Positions 56,119-64,000 of a stretch of DNA of 64,000 nucleotides are shown here, in pieces. Numbering within the stretch: position 1 is the stretch's first letter; every line of letters begins with the position of its first letter. The position numbers were made by a program, and so were the translations under genes. Under the pieces are notes generated by a model that did no database searches, was not told the DNA's origin, and saw only the letters and a program-made list of their open reading frames with translations. Source of the stretch: Enterococcus ureasiticus (GTDB taxonomy: Bacteria; Bacillota; Bacilli; Lactobacillales; Enterococcaceae); the NCBI RefSeq assembly GCF_001730285.1, contig NZ_MIJZ01000014.1, forward strand, positions 186,001-250,000. Direction: 5' to 3'.

Positions 56119-57015
56119 TTATTTCTTTTTAGGTGTATCTTCTTTAGCAAGCTCAGCGCCCAATTCAATAATATACTCCCGTAAGTTTTCCTTTACTTCT
56201 GGGTGAACTAAGCCGTATTCAATGCTTGTTTTCATAAAGCCAAACTTATCGCCTACATCATAACGTTTACCAGTAAATTCTCTGGCAAATACGCGTTGTG
56301 TTTTGTTCAATGTATCGATGGCATCTGTTAATTGGATTTCACCACCAGCTCCTGGTTCTTGTGATTCCAATACATGGAAAATTTCTGGTGTTAGCAGGTA
56401 GCGACCGATAATCGCTAGATCACTCGGTGCTTCTTCTGGTGTTGGTTTTTCAACAAAACTATTTACGTTATACAACCCTTTAGCAACTTCAGCCTCCGGA
56501 TTTATGATTCCGTATTTCGAGGTTTCTTCATGAGGAACCTTCATTACTGCAATCGTTGACGCATGTGTTTCATCATAATCATTCATCAATTGTTTTGACA
56601 ATGGAATCTTATCTTCCATAATATCATCGCCTAGCATGACAACAAACGGTTCATTGCCAACAAATGCTTTTGCTTGTAACACAGCATGACCTAATCCTTT
56701 TGGATGAGATTGACGAATAAAGTGAAGATTGACATCAGTTGTTTCTTCTACTAATTTTAATAAATCCGTTTTGTTTTTCTCGCGAAGATTACTTTCTAAT
56801 TCAAAGTTCGCATCAAAATGGTCTTCGATAGGACGTTTTGCTTTTCCTGTAACAATCAAAATATCTTCAATTCCTGATGCTAATGCTTCTTCAACGATAA
56901 ATTGAATTGTTGGTTTATCGACGATAGGTAGCATTTCTTTTGCCATTGCTTTTGTTGCGGGTAAGAATCTTGTTCCCAGTCCAGCTGCTGGAATAACTGC
57001 TTTTTTTACTTTCAT
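56119..57015 (-). CDS. galU: UTP-glucose-1-phosphate uridylyltransferase
   Basis: GalU makes UDP-glucose for glycolipid, polysaccharide and teichoic-acid decoration. The 298-residue protein has [61 protein letters not shown] and GEIQLTDAI. The ATG at 57015 follows AGGAGG by 9 nt; an upstream ATG at 57069 is within gpsA. It lies 19 nt after gpsA and probably ends the hprK-lgt-gpsA-galU transcript. Confidence 0.95.
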   Translation of the reverse strand: MKVKKAVIPAAGLGTRFLPATKAMAKEMLPIVDKPTIQFIVEEALASGIEDILIVTGKAKRPIEDHFDANFELESNLREKNKTDLLKLVEETTDVNLHFIRQSHPKGLGHAVLQAKAFVGNEPFVVMLGDDIMEDKIPLSKQLMNDYDETHASTIAVMKVPHEETSKYGIINPEAEVAKGLYNVNSFVEKPTPEEAPSDLAIIGRYLLTPEIFHVLESQEPGAGGEIQLTDAIDTLNKTQRVFAREFTGKRYDVGDKFGFMKTSIEYGLVHPEVKENLREYIIELGAELAKEDTPKKK

Positions 57016-57034
57016 GCCAATTGGCCTCCTAAAA

Positions 57035-58051
57035 TTATATAGAAAATTCGTTTTCTGTTTTACCATCACGCAGCATAATTTCTTTTGCCGCTTGTTTTAC
57101 ATCTTGACCTTCATACAACACCTTGTATATTGCTTCTGTAATTGGCATGTCAACATCTAACTGTTGAGATAGCTCGTATGCTGCTTTTGTTGTTGAAACA
57201 CCTTCAACGATCATCCCCATATTTTCAAGAACTTCGTCTAAGCTATGTCCTTTTCCTAAGAGATTTCCGGCTCGCCAGTTACGTGAGTGAACACTGGTAC
57301 ATGTAACGATTAAATCACCAACTCCGCTCAAACCGATAAAGGTTAAAGGATTTGCGCCCATCGCCACACCTAAACGGCTAATTTCAGCTAAGCCACGCGT
57401 CATGATTGCAGCTTTCGCATCATCACCAAAACCTAAACCATGAATTGCACCTGCTCCTAAAGCAATGATATTTTTCAAAGCAGCACCCGTTTCGACACCA
57501 ATTACATCATCATTTGTATAAATTCTAAAATAATCATTCATAAATAGCGTTTGAACATATGTCGAAGCAGCTATTGTTTCACTAGCTGCAGTAATTGTTG
57601 TAATATCATGAACCGCCACTTCTTCAGCATGACTCGGACCAGATAAAACAACCACACCACGTCTTTTTTCTACTGGAATTTCTTCCATCAAAACTTCAGA
57701 TATTCGTTTATGGCTGCCTTGCTCCAACCCTTTACTTGCATGAATGATCAATGGCTGATTCGTACATTTCGCTGTAAATTCTTTTGCAACCGCTCGAATC
57801 GCTTTTGTTGGAACAACAAACAAGACCGCATCCGCATCTTGAATACATTCCTCTAATGACATCATTCCTTGAATTGATTCTGGAATAACCAGATCAGGTA
57901 GATAATGACGATTCGTGTGGTGCATATTGATTTCATCAATTTGTGCTTTATTATGTCCCCATATACGAACCTCATGACCATTTTCTGCTAAAACCTGTGC
58001 CAATGCAGTTCCCCATGAACCCGGACCTAAAACAGCAACTTTTTGTTTCAT
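57035..58051 (-). CDS. gpsA: Glycerol-3-phosphate dehydrogenase [NAD(P)+]
   Basis: GpsA reduces dihydroxyacetone phosphate to glycerol-3-phosphate for phospholipid synthesis. The 338-residue protein has the NAD motif [40 protein letters not shown], the catalytic-lysine [16 protein letters not shown] and [15 protein letters not shown] 58051 follows AAAGGAG; the ATG at 58102 lies in the repeat-rich leader. Confidence 0.95.
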   Translation of the reverse strand: MKQKVAVLGPGSWGTALAQVLAENGHEVRIWGHNKAQIDEINMHHTNRHYLPDLVIPESIQGMMSLEECIQDADAVLFVVPTKAIRAVAKEFTAKCTNQPLIIHASKGLEQGSHKRISEVLMEEIPVEKRRGVVVLSGPSHAEEVAVHDITTITAASETIAASTYVQTLFMNDYFRIYTNDDVIGVETGAALKNIIALGAGAIHGLGFGDDAKAAIMTRGLAEISRLGVAMGANPLTFIGLSGVGDLIVTCTSVHSRNWRAGNLLGKGHSLDEVLENMGMIVEGVSTTKAAYELSQQLDVDMPITEAIYKVLYEGQDVKQAAKEIMLRDGKTENEFSI

Positions 58052-58073
58052 TGGTGAAAATCTCCTTTCAAAA

Positions 58074-58262
58074 TAAGAAAAGCTGAACGAATCGTTTAGC
58101 ACTATTGAAAATTTAGAATCTGAATATAGAACTCTTTTTGTTCCATGTAAAGATTGTCTTTTTTCTTAGAGCTGATTTGGTGAAGCTAGATGATTGAGTC
58201 ACTCTTTGACCCCTTCAATTTTTATCTTCTTTTCGAAGAGCTCGTTTGGTAAGCTAGATCAA
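58074..58262 (-). repeat. Degenerate intergenic elements (about two copies) upstream of gpsA
   Basis: Two diverged units are visible. The first (about 58074-58190) runs AAAAGCTGAACGAATCG... GAACTC/GTTC hairpin ...TCTTTTTTCTTAGAGCT...AGCTAGAT. The second (about 58191-58262) is TTCAATTTTTATCTTCTTTT, CGAAGAGCT...AAGCTAGAT. Same orientation as the copies before lgt. The rest of the 58052-58387 gap is AT-rich without other signals. Confidence 0.5.
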
Positions 58263-58387
58263 ACTACTTCTATAAATCTTTCTACTATTCATCTTCTTAT
58301 TTCTTTAAATAACCAAATTAAATGTCTAATTTTATAACTTTTATACCCACCTAACATTTTACCATAGCTTAGCTAAAATGGGCAGTT

Positions 58388-59218
58388 CTATATGGCCTTT
58401 TTGAGAGTTCCTTTGTCGCGGTCATAAAATTTTACTGTTCCTTTTTTACGACGAATAATCACAAGCACGATTGCCCCGAAAAATAACACAAGAGAAACGA
58501 GTTGTGACACTCGAATGCTTCCAAACGCATATAAACTGTCTGTTCTCATACCTTCAATAAAGAAGCGCCCGAAAGAATACCAGATGATATAGCCTAAAAA
58601 GACTTCGCCTTCTTTTAAGAAGTTTTTCTTTTTCCTTAAAATGATCAATACAATAAATCCCAAGACATTCCAAATAGATTCATATAAGAAAGTTGGTTGA
58701 TGATACGTTCCATCAATATTCATATTGTCGATAATAAATTTGGGTAAATGTAATCCTTCTAAAAATGTCCGTGTTGTTGCCGGACCATATGCTTCATGAT
58801 TCATAAAATTACCCCAACGTCCAATTGCTTGTGCTAAAATAACACTCGGCGCTGCGATATCTAAAAAGGTCCAAGTCGAAATAAAACGATGTCGTGTGAA
58901 GAAAAACAATGCAAGTCCTCCACCAATCAGACCACCATAAATCGCCAGACCACCATTTCTAGTTAAAATAATTTCGATTGGATTATCAACATAATCTTGC
59001 CATTGAAAAATCACATAGTACAAGCGTGCTCCAATAATAGCACTTGGTAGTCCCCATAACATAAAGTCGATCACATCATCTTCTTTCAAACCGACTCGAA
59101 CTGCTTCTCTGCTACTTAGCCAAACAGCTAGCACGATTCCTGAAACGATTATAACTGCATACCAGTATACGGATATTCCAAAAAGATTAAACGCTACTGG
59201 GTTTACTTGTCCTAACAT
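58388..59218 (-). CDS. lgt: Prolipoprotein diacylglyceryl transferase
   Basis: Lgt transfers diacylglycerol to the lipobox cysteine of prolipoproteins. The 276-residue protein has about seven membrane helices, the signature GRWGNFMNHEAYGP, GGLAIYGGLIGGG, HQPTFLYESIWN and GRFFIEGMRTDSLY. A basic C-terminus follows. Its ribosome-binding site (AGGAGG) is joined directly to a three-copy repeat array that separates it from hprK. Confidence 0.96.
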   Translation of the reverse strand: MLGQVNPVAFNLFGISVYWYAVIIVSGIVLAVWLSSREAVRVGLKEDDVIDFMLWGLPSAIIGARLYYVIFQWQDYVDNPIEIILTRNGGLAIYGGLIGGGLALFFFTRHRFISTWTFLDIAAPSVILAQAIGRWGNFMNHEAYGPATTRTFLEGLHLPKFIIDNMNIDGTYHQPTFLYESIWNVLGFIVLIILRKKKNFLKEGEVFLGYIIWYSFGRFFIEGMRTDSLYAFGSIRVSQLVSLVLFFGAIVLVIIRRKKGTVKFYDRDKGTLKKAI

Positions 59219-59231
59219 TTGGCTTCCTCCT

Positions 59232-59598
59232 AATTTAAAAGCTGAATGAGCTCGTTTGTCTCGACTGAAAAATAGGAAATTATGACTGAGGTGTTCTTTA
59301 CCTCTTTCATAATTTATCTTTTTTCCGAGAGACTAGCTCTTGCAGCTAGATAACATTAAAAGCTGAATGAGCTCGTTTTGTCTCGACTGAAAAACAGGAA
59401 ATTATGACTGAGGTGTTCTTTACCTCTTTCATAATTTATCTTTTTTCCGAGAGACTAGCTCTTGCAGCTAGATAACATTAAAAGCTGAATGAGCTCGTTT
59501 TGTCTCGACTGAAAAACAGGAAATTATGACTGAGGTGTTCTTTACCTCTTTCATAATTTATCTTTTTTCCGAGAGACTAGCTCTTGCAGCTAGATAAC
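59232..59598 (-). repeat. Three tandem copies of the dispersed intergenic element between hprK and lgt
   Basis: Units begin (GCTGAATGAG) at 59241, 59362 and 59484: periods of 121 and 122 bp. The two hprK-proximal units are identical; the lgt-proximal one lacks one T and has one A/C change. On the sense strand each has CTAGCT-GCAAG-AGCTAG, CTCGGAAAAAAGATAAA, a central hairpin AAATTATGA/TCATAATTT enclosing GAGGT/ACCTC, CAGTCGAGAC and a GCTTTTAA end. The last hprK codon and stop (ATCTAG) coincide with the array's first bases. The final unit runs into the lgt ribosome-binding site. Confidence 0.95.
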
Positions 59599-60528
59599 CC
59601 CTGAATTTTCCTCAATTAATCGAGTCAAACGTTCTTCAAAGGACTTCGTTGCATCATATCCCATAGTCTTCGCACGGAAATTCATTGCAGCAACTTCAAT
59701 AATAATCGCCACGTTGCGCCCAGTTTTGACAGGAATACGAATTTGCGGAACATCAACATTAGCAATTTCAACCATTGCATCATCTGATCCTAAACGATCA
59801 TATTTCTTATCTTTTTCCCAAGCTTCTAAATAAACAACCAGTTGGACTTGCATGAAACCACGAACTGCACTTGCGCCAAATAGATTCATTACATCAATGA
59901 TCCCAATCCCACGGATCTCGATCAAATGCTGTAAAATTTTAGGTGGTTCACCAACAACTGTCAATTCATCTTGCTGATAAACGTCTACTCGGTCATCTGC
60001 GATCAATCGGTGACCACGCTTGATCAACTCTAACGCTGTCTCACTTTTACCGATACCGCTATCACCTTGAATCAAGACACCAAGTCCATAAACATCAACT
60101 AAAACACCATGTACACTAGTTCTTGCTGCTAAACGACTATCCAAATAGCTTGATAGCTCTCCTAATAATCTTGATGTGGAAATCGGTGAACGTAAAACAG
60201 CTAAACCTTTTTCTTTCGCTGCCTGGACCATTTCCTCAGGCGCTTCCAGCCCTCTAGAGATAATAAAAGCTGGTGTATCCTTCTCGCATAAACGACGCAT
60301 CACCATCAAACGTTCTTCTGGTATCATCCGTTCAGAAAATGTAATCTCCTTACTACCGAATAACTGTAAGCGATTGTGAGGATAATAATTAAAATACCCA
60401 GTCAATTCCAGTCCAGGACGAGAAATATCTCCTGTTGTGATTTCTCTATTTAAACTTTCTTCATCGCCATAAACGACTTCTAAAGAAAGCTTCTCTACCA
60501 GTTGATGAATTTTTACAACTTCTTCCAT
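59590..60528 (-). CDS. hprK: HPr kinase/phosphorylase
   Basis: HprK phosphorylates and dephosphorylates Ser46 of HPr, the co-effector of CcpA. The 312-residue protein has the Walker [24 protein letters not shown] and the HprK signature [23 protein letters not shown] 60528 is preferred (AAGGAA, 8 nt upstream) over ATG 60537. It heads the lgt-gpsA-galU group. The C-terminus ends within the repeat array, two residues past the usual family region. Confidence 0.96.
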   Translation of the reverse strand: MEEVVKIHQLVEKLSLEVVYGDEESLNREITTGDISRPGLELTGYFNYYPHNRLQLFGSKEITFSERMIPEERLMVMRRLCEKDTPAFIISRGLEAPEEMVQAAKEKGLAVLRSPISTSRLLGELSSYLDSRLAARTSVHGVLVDVYGLGVLIQGDSGIGKSETALELIKRGHRLIADDRVDVYQQDELTVVGEPPKILQHLIEIRGIGIIDVMNLFGASAVRGFMQVQLVVYLEAWEKDKKYDRLGSDDAMVEIANVDVPQIRIPVKTGRNVAIIIEVAAMNFRAKTMGYDATKSFEERLTRLIEENSGVI

Positions 60529-60705
60529 ATTTATCATTCATTCCTTTCCAGTTCTCTACTCGTTCCATTTTATCATTTCAGGTGGGAAGTTTCTAGCTAT
60601 TAGTAAGATTGTTCTTGTTTTGTTTGTGTTCTCAATGATTAATTTTTCTCATTATCCTCCTTTTATTCAAAAATAGGTTTCCACCTACTGATGACCAGTT
60701 AAACA

Positions 60706-60733
60706 TTGACTATCCTAAATTAATTTGTATACT
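60706..60733 (+). promoter_or_regulatory. Promoter of the UvrC-like gene
   Basis: TTGACT (60706-60711), a 16-nt spacer and TATACT (60728-60733). No LexA box was seen nearby. Confidence 0.55.
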
Positions 60734-60784
60734 TAATTTGTATCACTGTATCCAGTCAAAAACAATCAATTGGATGTGTTTCTC

Positions 60785-61753
60785 ATGAAAAATAATTTAA
60801 AAGAACAGGCAAGAAAACTGCCTTTAAGTCCAGGTGTTTATTTAATGAAAGATAAACACGGAACAATCATTTATGTAGGTAAAGCAAAAAAACTACGGGA
60901 ACGTGTCAGTAGCTACTTTGTTAAAAACAAACAACATTCAAATAAAACCATTCGAATGATTCAACAACTAACTGATTTTGACGTTATTGAAGTAGATTCT
61001 GAACTTGATGCCTTTTTACTAGAATGTCAATTAATCCAAGAATATCGTCCAATCTATAACCGGCAGATGAACTCTTTTGAAAAGTATAAATATATTGAAA
61101 TCAATACCGAAAAAGAAGAACTTTCGATTAATATACGCACTGTTCCAACGAAAAAAAATTGTTTTGGTCCTTTTTCTATCAATAGAAAACTTTTAGAACT
61201 AAAACGGATTTTAGAAAACCTATATGGATTAAATCAAAAAAATTATTGGCAACAATCTTTCTCTGAAAGTGCCACGCCTCCATTAGATCGCGAAACTGCT
61301 GTTACAGAATTACTTGGTGCGTTTACTCTGAACAATCAACTCCCTCAAAATCGTTTAGAGACAAAAATGGTTTTAGCTTCAGAAAATCAATTATTCGAAA
61401 AAGCAGCAACGTTACGCGAAGATTGGCAATTTCTGACACGCTTTTTCAATCAAAATAAAAAATTGATTCTAGCATCTCAAACCAATTGGCAATTTTTATC
61501 TATTCCGATTGAATCAAAAATAAAATATTATCTGATTTATCAAGGTCTTGTTATAAATAGCCGAATACTGACGAAACGGACCTTTACTAACTATACACCT
61601 AGTGAACTCGCACAAAAGATTCTTCCTAAAAATAAACCTGAAAATAGTCAGCAATTTTCCAAAGACCAAGTCGATTTTATCAATATTTTATATAGTTATA
61701 TTAATCGACACAAAGAATGCCAACTAGTCGAGCTTACTGACCCATTTGCATAA
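60785..61753 (+). CDS. Short UvrC-like GIY-YIG nuclease (Cho-like)
   Basis: The 322-residue protein resembles the N-terminal half of UvrC. The GIY-YIG domain (about 10-95) shows SPGVYLMKD, IIYVGKAKKLRERV and the catalytic-glutamate region LLECQLIQEYRPIYN. A UVR-like segment (LASENQLFEKAATLRED) follows. The C-terminal RNase H-like and HhH domains of UvrC are absent, as in E. coli Cho (about 295 residues), which incises 3' of lesions. ATG 60785 is used; a TTG at 60770 is also in frame. Monocistronic. Confidence 0.85.
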   Translation: MKNNLKEQARKLPLSPGVYLMKDKHGTIIYVGKAKKLRERVSSYFVKNKQHSNKTIRMIQQLTDFDVIEVDSELDAFLLECQLIQEYRPIYNRQMNSFEKYKYIEINTEKEELSINIRTVPTKKNCFGPFSINRKLLELKRILENLYGLNQKNYWQQSFSESATPPLDRETAVTELLGAFTLNNQLPQNRLETKMVLASENQLFEKAATLREDWQFLTRFFNQNKKLILASQTNWQFLSIPIESKIKYYLIYQGLVINSRILTKRTFTNYTPSELAQKILPKNKPENSQQFSKDQVDFINILYSYINRHKECQLVELTDPFA

Positions 61754-61754
61754 A

Positions 61755-61797
61755 AAAGGATAAAACCCAACTCAATGTTCGGGTTTTATCCTTTTTC
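61755..61797. terminator. Bidirectional terminator between UvrC-like gene and liaZ
   Basis: AAAAAGGATAAAACCC/GGGTTTTATCCTTTTT. The minus-strand arm includes the liaZ stop codon. Confidence 0.92.
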
Positions 61798-62151
61798 ACT
61801 ATATTTATCTAAATTACGCTCACTAACGATCATATTTACTAAAGACATGATCACTGCCATTAAAATCGCTGCTCCAAAACTGGAAAAACCAAAATTCATC
61901 TCTCCAACAAAAGAAGAAGTCATTTTTAAAATCGCAGCATTCACAATGAAGCTAAACAAACCAAACGTAAGTAACGTAAAGGGAAGCGACAAAATCGTCA
62001 ACACAGGTTTTACTAGCATATTCAATATGGAAAGCACAAATGCTGCAATGACCGCCATCCAGATACTTCTCACATAAATCATATTCGGAAAAATCACTGA
62101 GAGTGAAACAAAGGTCAACGTATTAACGATCAGACGTTGAAAGTATGTCAT
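61786..62151 (-). CDS. liaZ: Phage-holin-like (YvlD-type) membrane protein LiaZ
   Basis: The 121-residue protein has four hydrophobic helices with the conserved spacing of the DUF360/YvlD family (AAFVLSILNMLVKPVLTILS, FGLFSFIVNAAILKM). It is the third gene of the LiaX-LiaY-LiaZ operon, overlapping liaY by 1 nt (TAATG). In E. faecalis the operon takes part in the envelope response to daptomycin and antimicrobial peptides. Confidence 0.88.
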   Translation of the reverse strand: MTYFQRLIVNTLTFVSLSVIFPNMIYVRSIWMAVIAAFVLSILNMLVKPVLTILSLPFTLLTFGLFSFIVNAAILKMTSSFVGEMNFGFSSFGAAILMAVIMSLVNMIVSERNLDKYSEKG

Positions 62152-62474
62152 TAGAAGTCACTCCAGTCATCATCGTTGACTTTCTCAGCTTGTTTTCTTT
62201 GTTTGTGTTCATTTGCGTATGGATTTGGATTACGTGTATTTCTATTATACGGATTTTTATTTCCATAATTATCGTTATTTCTATTTCTACCAGAAGGAAG
62301 CAATACAGCTAACGCAATGTAGAGTAAGAAACCTGGGAATCCTGCAGAGAAAATAGCAAGAATAACATAGATCACTCGTACTATGGTAGGATCGACACCG
62401 ATCCACTCAGCAATACCTGCTAAGCTTCCTGTTAATACCACATTATTAGGAGATTTTGTTAATTGTTTTTTCAT
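62151..62474 (-). CDS. liaY: PspC-domain membrane protein LiaY
   Basis: The 107-residue protein begins with a PspC domain (residues 1-60: NNVVLTGSLAGIAEWIGVDP, TIVRVIYVILAIFSAGFPGF, YIALAVLLP), one membrane helix, then an Asn/Arg-rich cytosolic tail (NRNNDNYGNKNPYNRNTRNP) and an acidic end. It lies between liaX and liaZ; a strong hairpin precedes it. Confidence 0.9.
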   Translation of the reverse strand: MKKQLTKSPNNVVLTGSLAGIAEWIGVDPTIVRVIYVILAIFSAGFPGFLLYIALAVLLPSGRNRNNDNYGNKNPYNRNTRNPNPYANEHKQRKQAEKVNDDDWSDF

Positions 62475-62594
62475 CTCTTTTCACCTCTCATCTTTAAAAT
62501 TATACACTAAAATGGATACTGAGACAAAAGTTTTTTCTTTAAAAAAAACTGAATTGTTGCCTTTTTGACCATTCTTTTTTTAATTTCCCCTGAT

Positions 62595-62625
62595 CAAAAG
62601 CTAAGAGTTTTTCTCTTAACTTTTG
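62595..62625 (-). promoter_or_regulatory. Hairpin between liaX and liaY
   Basis: CAAAAGCTAAGAG and CTCTTAACTTTTG form a 13-bp stem with one mismatch and a 5-nt loop. No U-tract follows in the sense direction, so it may adjust rather than stop transcription into liaYZ. Confidence 0.5.
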
Positions 62626-62668
62626 TTCGAGGAATAGACCTGTTTTATAGGTTCATTGTTCTACACAT

Positions 62669-64000
62669 TTATTTATCTGTGTCTTTTAAATAAATGTTTC
62701 CTGTTGTTGTAGAAGCATTGATTTGCGCCATATCATCATTATTTAATCGTCTAAATTGTAGTAATTGGTTGGTTCTTTCTTTCTTTTCACGAATAACTTC
62801 ATAATCACTTAAGCGACTATTGATACTACCTAAGCTTGTTTTTACTGTTCCTTCGACACCTAGTTCGTTTGGTAATGCAATTTTGACATTGCCATTTACA
62901 GAACTTGCTTCTACTTTACGTAGTGTTTTTTCTTTCGCAGTGATACGAACATTACCATTGATCAATGAAACACCAATTGTTTGAGGCGTTGCAGTAATCG
63001 TTACTGTTCCATTAACAGTTTCGATGATATTATCTAGAATTTCACCATCCAAGACTTTAATATCACCATTTACACCTTCGATTTCAAGCATTGTTGCATC
63101 GATTTTATTAAATGTGATTGAGCCATTTGTGGATTTAGTATACACATCTTTTGCTTTCAATGATTCGACTGTGACATTTCCGTTTAATAATTTGATTGAT
63201 ACGTGATCAAATGTACGTTCAGGTAAGTAGAAAATCAAGTCTGCGCGAACTCGTTTATTTGGAATTTGGAAGGAAATCACTTCATCATCTACATCGATCT
63301 GACTTCTTTCTAAGAAGGCTTCAAGAGGTGTTTCAGCGTCCATTTTACCATAAAGTTTGATTTTTCCTTCTACTTTCACATCTGGTTGATCCCATGTTTT
63401 GAATACAATATTTCCGTTTGCAACTTTAACATCGATCAAACTTGCAAGAGGTGCTGGATAGTTAAATTCATGTTCAAATTTTGTTGTGGCAACACCAGGA
63501 ACTTTGAAACTAACATCTTTCCATTCCATATTGTCATTCATTGTTTCTGAGAATGCGCCAAATGTCTTTTTAAGGAATGAACCTAATTGAGAACCGGCTT
63601 CACTCATTTTTTCTCCGACTTGATTGATTGTATCTGTTGCTTGATCTTTCCAATCATCAGGAATATCAAATTTTGAAGCGACACGATCTTTCGTATCAGA
63701 CCATTGTTCTTTACGAATATTTTTCAATTCAGCTTCAAGAGCAATTTTCTCTTGAATTTGTTCATCTAATGAATCTTCTAATGATTTGATCTCAGCTTCT
63801 AGAGATGCTCTTAACTCTAAATCTTCTTCTGTTAATTCGCTTAATTCTTCTTTGGTGTTTAATTCCATCAATTTTTCTTGTGCTTCTTTGATTTCTTCTT
63901 TAACACCAGCAATTTCAGCGTTGGTTTCGTCTAATTCAACAGAGGCACGATTCGCTTCTGTTGCTAGATTATCTAGAATTTTTTCTAAACGTTCGTGATC
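62669..64000 (-). CDS. liaX: LiaX, daptomycin-sensing surface protein (N-terminus beyond window)
   Basis: The frame is open to the window edge: 443 residues are visible, of about 530 expected. The edge portion is a long Glu/Lys-rich coiled coil (continuing through EEDLELRASLEAEIKSLEDS). The C-terminal DUF4097 beta-helix (about from KVPGVATTKFEHEF) has repeated NGN, NGS, NGD and NGT turns. In E. faecalis LiaX is surface-exposed; its N-terminal part activates and the C-terminal part represses the LiaFSR response. It is first of liaXYZ. Confidence 0.92.
   Translation of the reverse strand, partial: DHERLEKILDNLATEANRASVELDETNAEIAGVKEEIKEAQEKLMELNTKEELSELTEEDLELRASLEAEIKSLEDSLDEQIQEKIALEAELKNIRKEQWSDTKDRVASKFDIPDDWKDQATDTINQVGEKMSEAGSQLGSFLKKTFGAFSETMNDNMEWKDVSFKVPGVATTKFEHEFNYPAPLASLIDVKVANGNIVFKTWDQPDVKVEGKIKLYGKMDAETPLEAFLERSQIDVDDEVISFQIPNKRVRADLIFYLPERTFDHVSIKLLNGNVTVESLKAKDVYTKSTNGSITFNKIDATMLEIEGVNGDIKVLDGEILDNIIETVNGTVTITATPQTIGVSLINGNVRITAKEKTLRKVEASSVNGNVKIALPNELGVEGTVKTSLGSINSRLSDYEVIREKKERTNQLLQFRRLNNDDMAQINASTTTGNIYLKDTDK

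Overview
The window looks like a chromosomal segment of a low-GC Firmicute, almost certainly an Enterococcus. The evidence is the enterococcal citrate-fermentation locus (oadHDB-citCDEFX-oadA opposite citHO), a tyrosine decarboxylase cluster, the LiaXYZ envelope-stress genes next to hprK-lgt-gpsA-galU, and a pdhABCD-mgtA block. Gene content is close to E. faecalis, but an aconitase gene, a moved citG and a rearranged tyramine locus suggest another species. The exact species cannot be read from the sequence. No rRNA, tRNA, IS element, prophage or CRISPR array was seen.

Layout. 1-1606: aconitase, cut by the left edge. 2194-13507: citrate catabolism. A ten-gene leftward operon encodes the biotin-dependent membrane oxaloacetate decarboxylase (including a 41-residue OadG-like peptide) and citrate lyase with its maturation enzymes. 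The rightward transcript carries transporter CitH, regulator CitO and CitG. 13588-16278: a divergent two-component system. 16573-23455: a DUF218 membrane protein, a LexA-controlled Y-family polymerase with its YolD partner, an AI-2E-family permease, and a Ser/Thr kinase divergent from a small HTH protein. 23525-30267: tyramine locus (tyrP-tdcA-nhaC leftward, T-box-controlled tyrS rightward). 30582-39459: a YerC/TrpR-like regulator, the pyruvate dehydrogenase operon and an Mg2+ P-type ATPase with an M-box riboswitch. 40449-48981: thioredoxin reductase, a heterodimeric ABC exporter, endonuclease IV and small conserved proteins. 49162-55928: a class A PBP, an acetyltransferase, ccpA/pepQ and YtxH/DUF948 proteins. 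56119-64000: galU, gpsA, lgt, hprK, a short UvrC-like nuclease and liaZ-liaY-liaX (liaX cut by the right edge).

Connections. CcpA and its co-effector kinase HprK are both encoded here, and a cre-like site lies in the citrate promoter. RNA-level control is rich: a tyrosine T-box, an M-box with a readable antiterminator, structured leaders before acnA and tyrP, and a long hairpin between pdhB and pdhC.

The most unusual signal is a family of about 120-bp intergenic elements. They lie in leaders or gene junctions before oadD, yerC, lgt (three tandem copies), gpsA (degenerate), partly nfo and perhaps acnA. They always face the same way relative to the downstream gene and run into its Shine-Dalgarno sequence. 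A separate 128-bp unit repeated about four times sits between the M-box terminator and mgtA.
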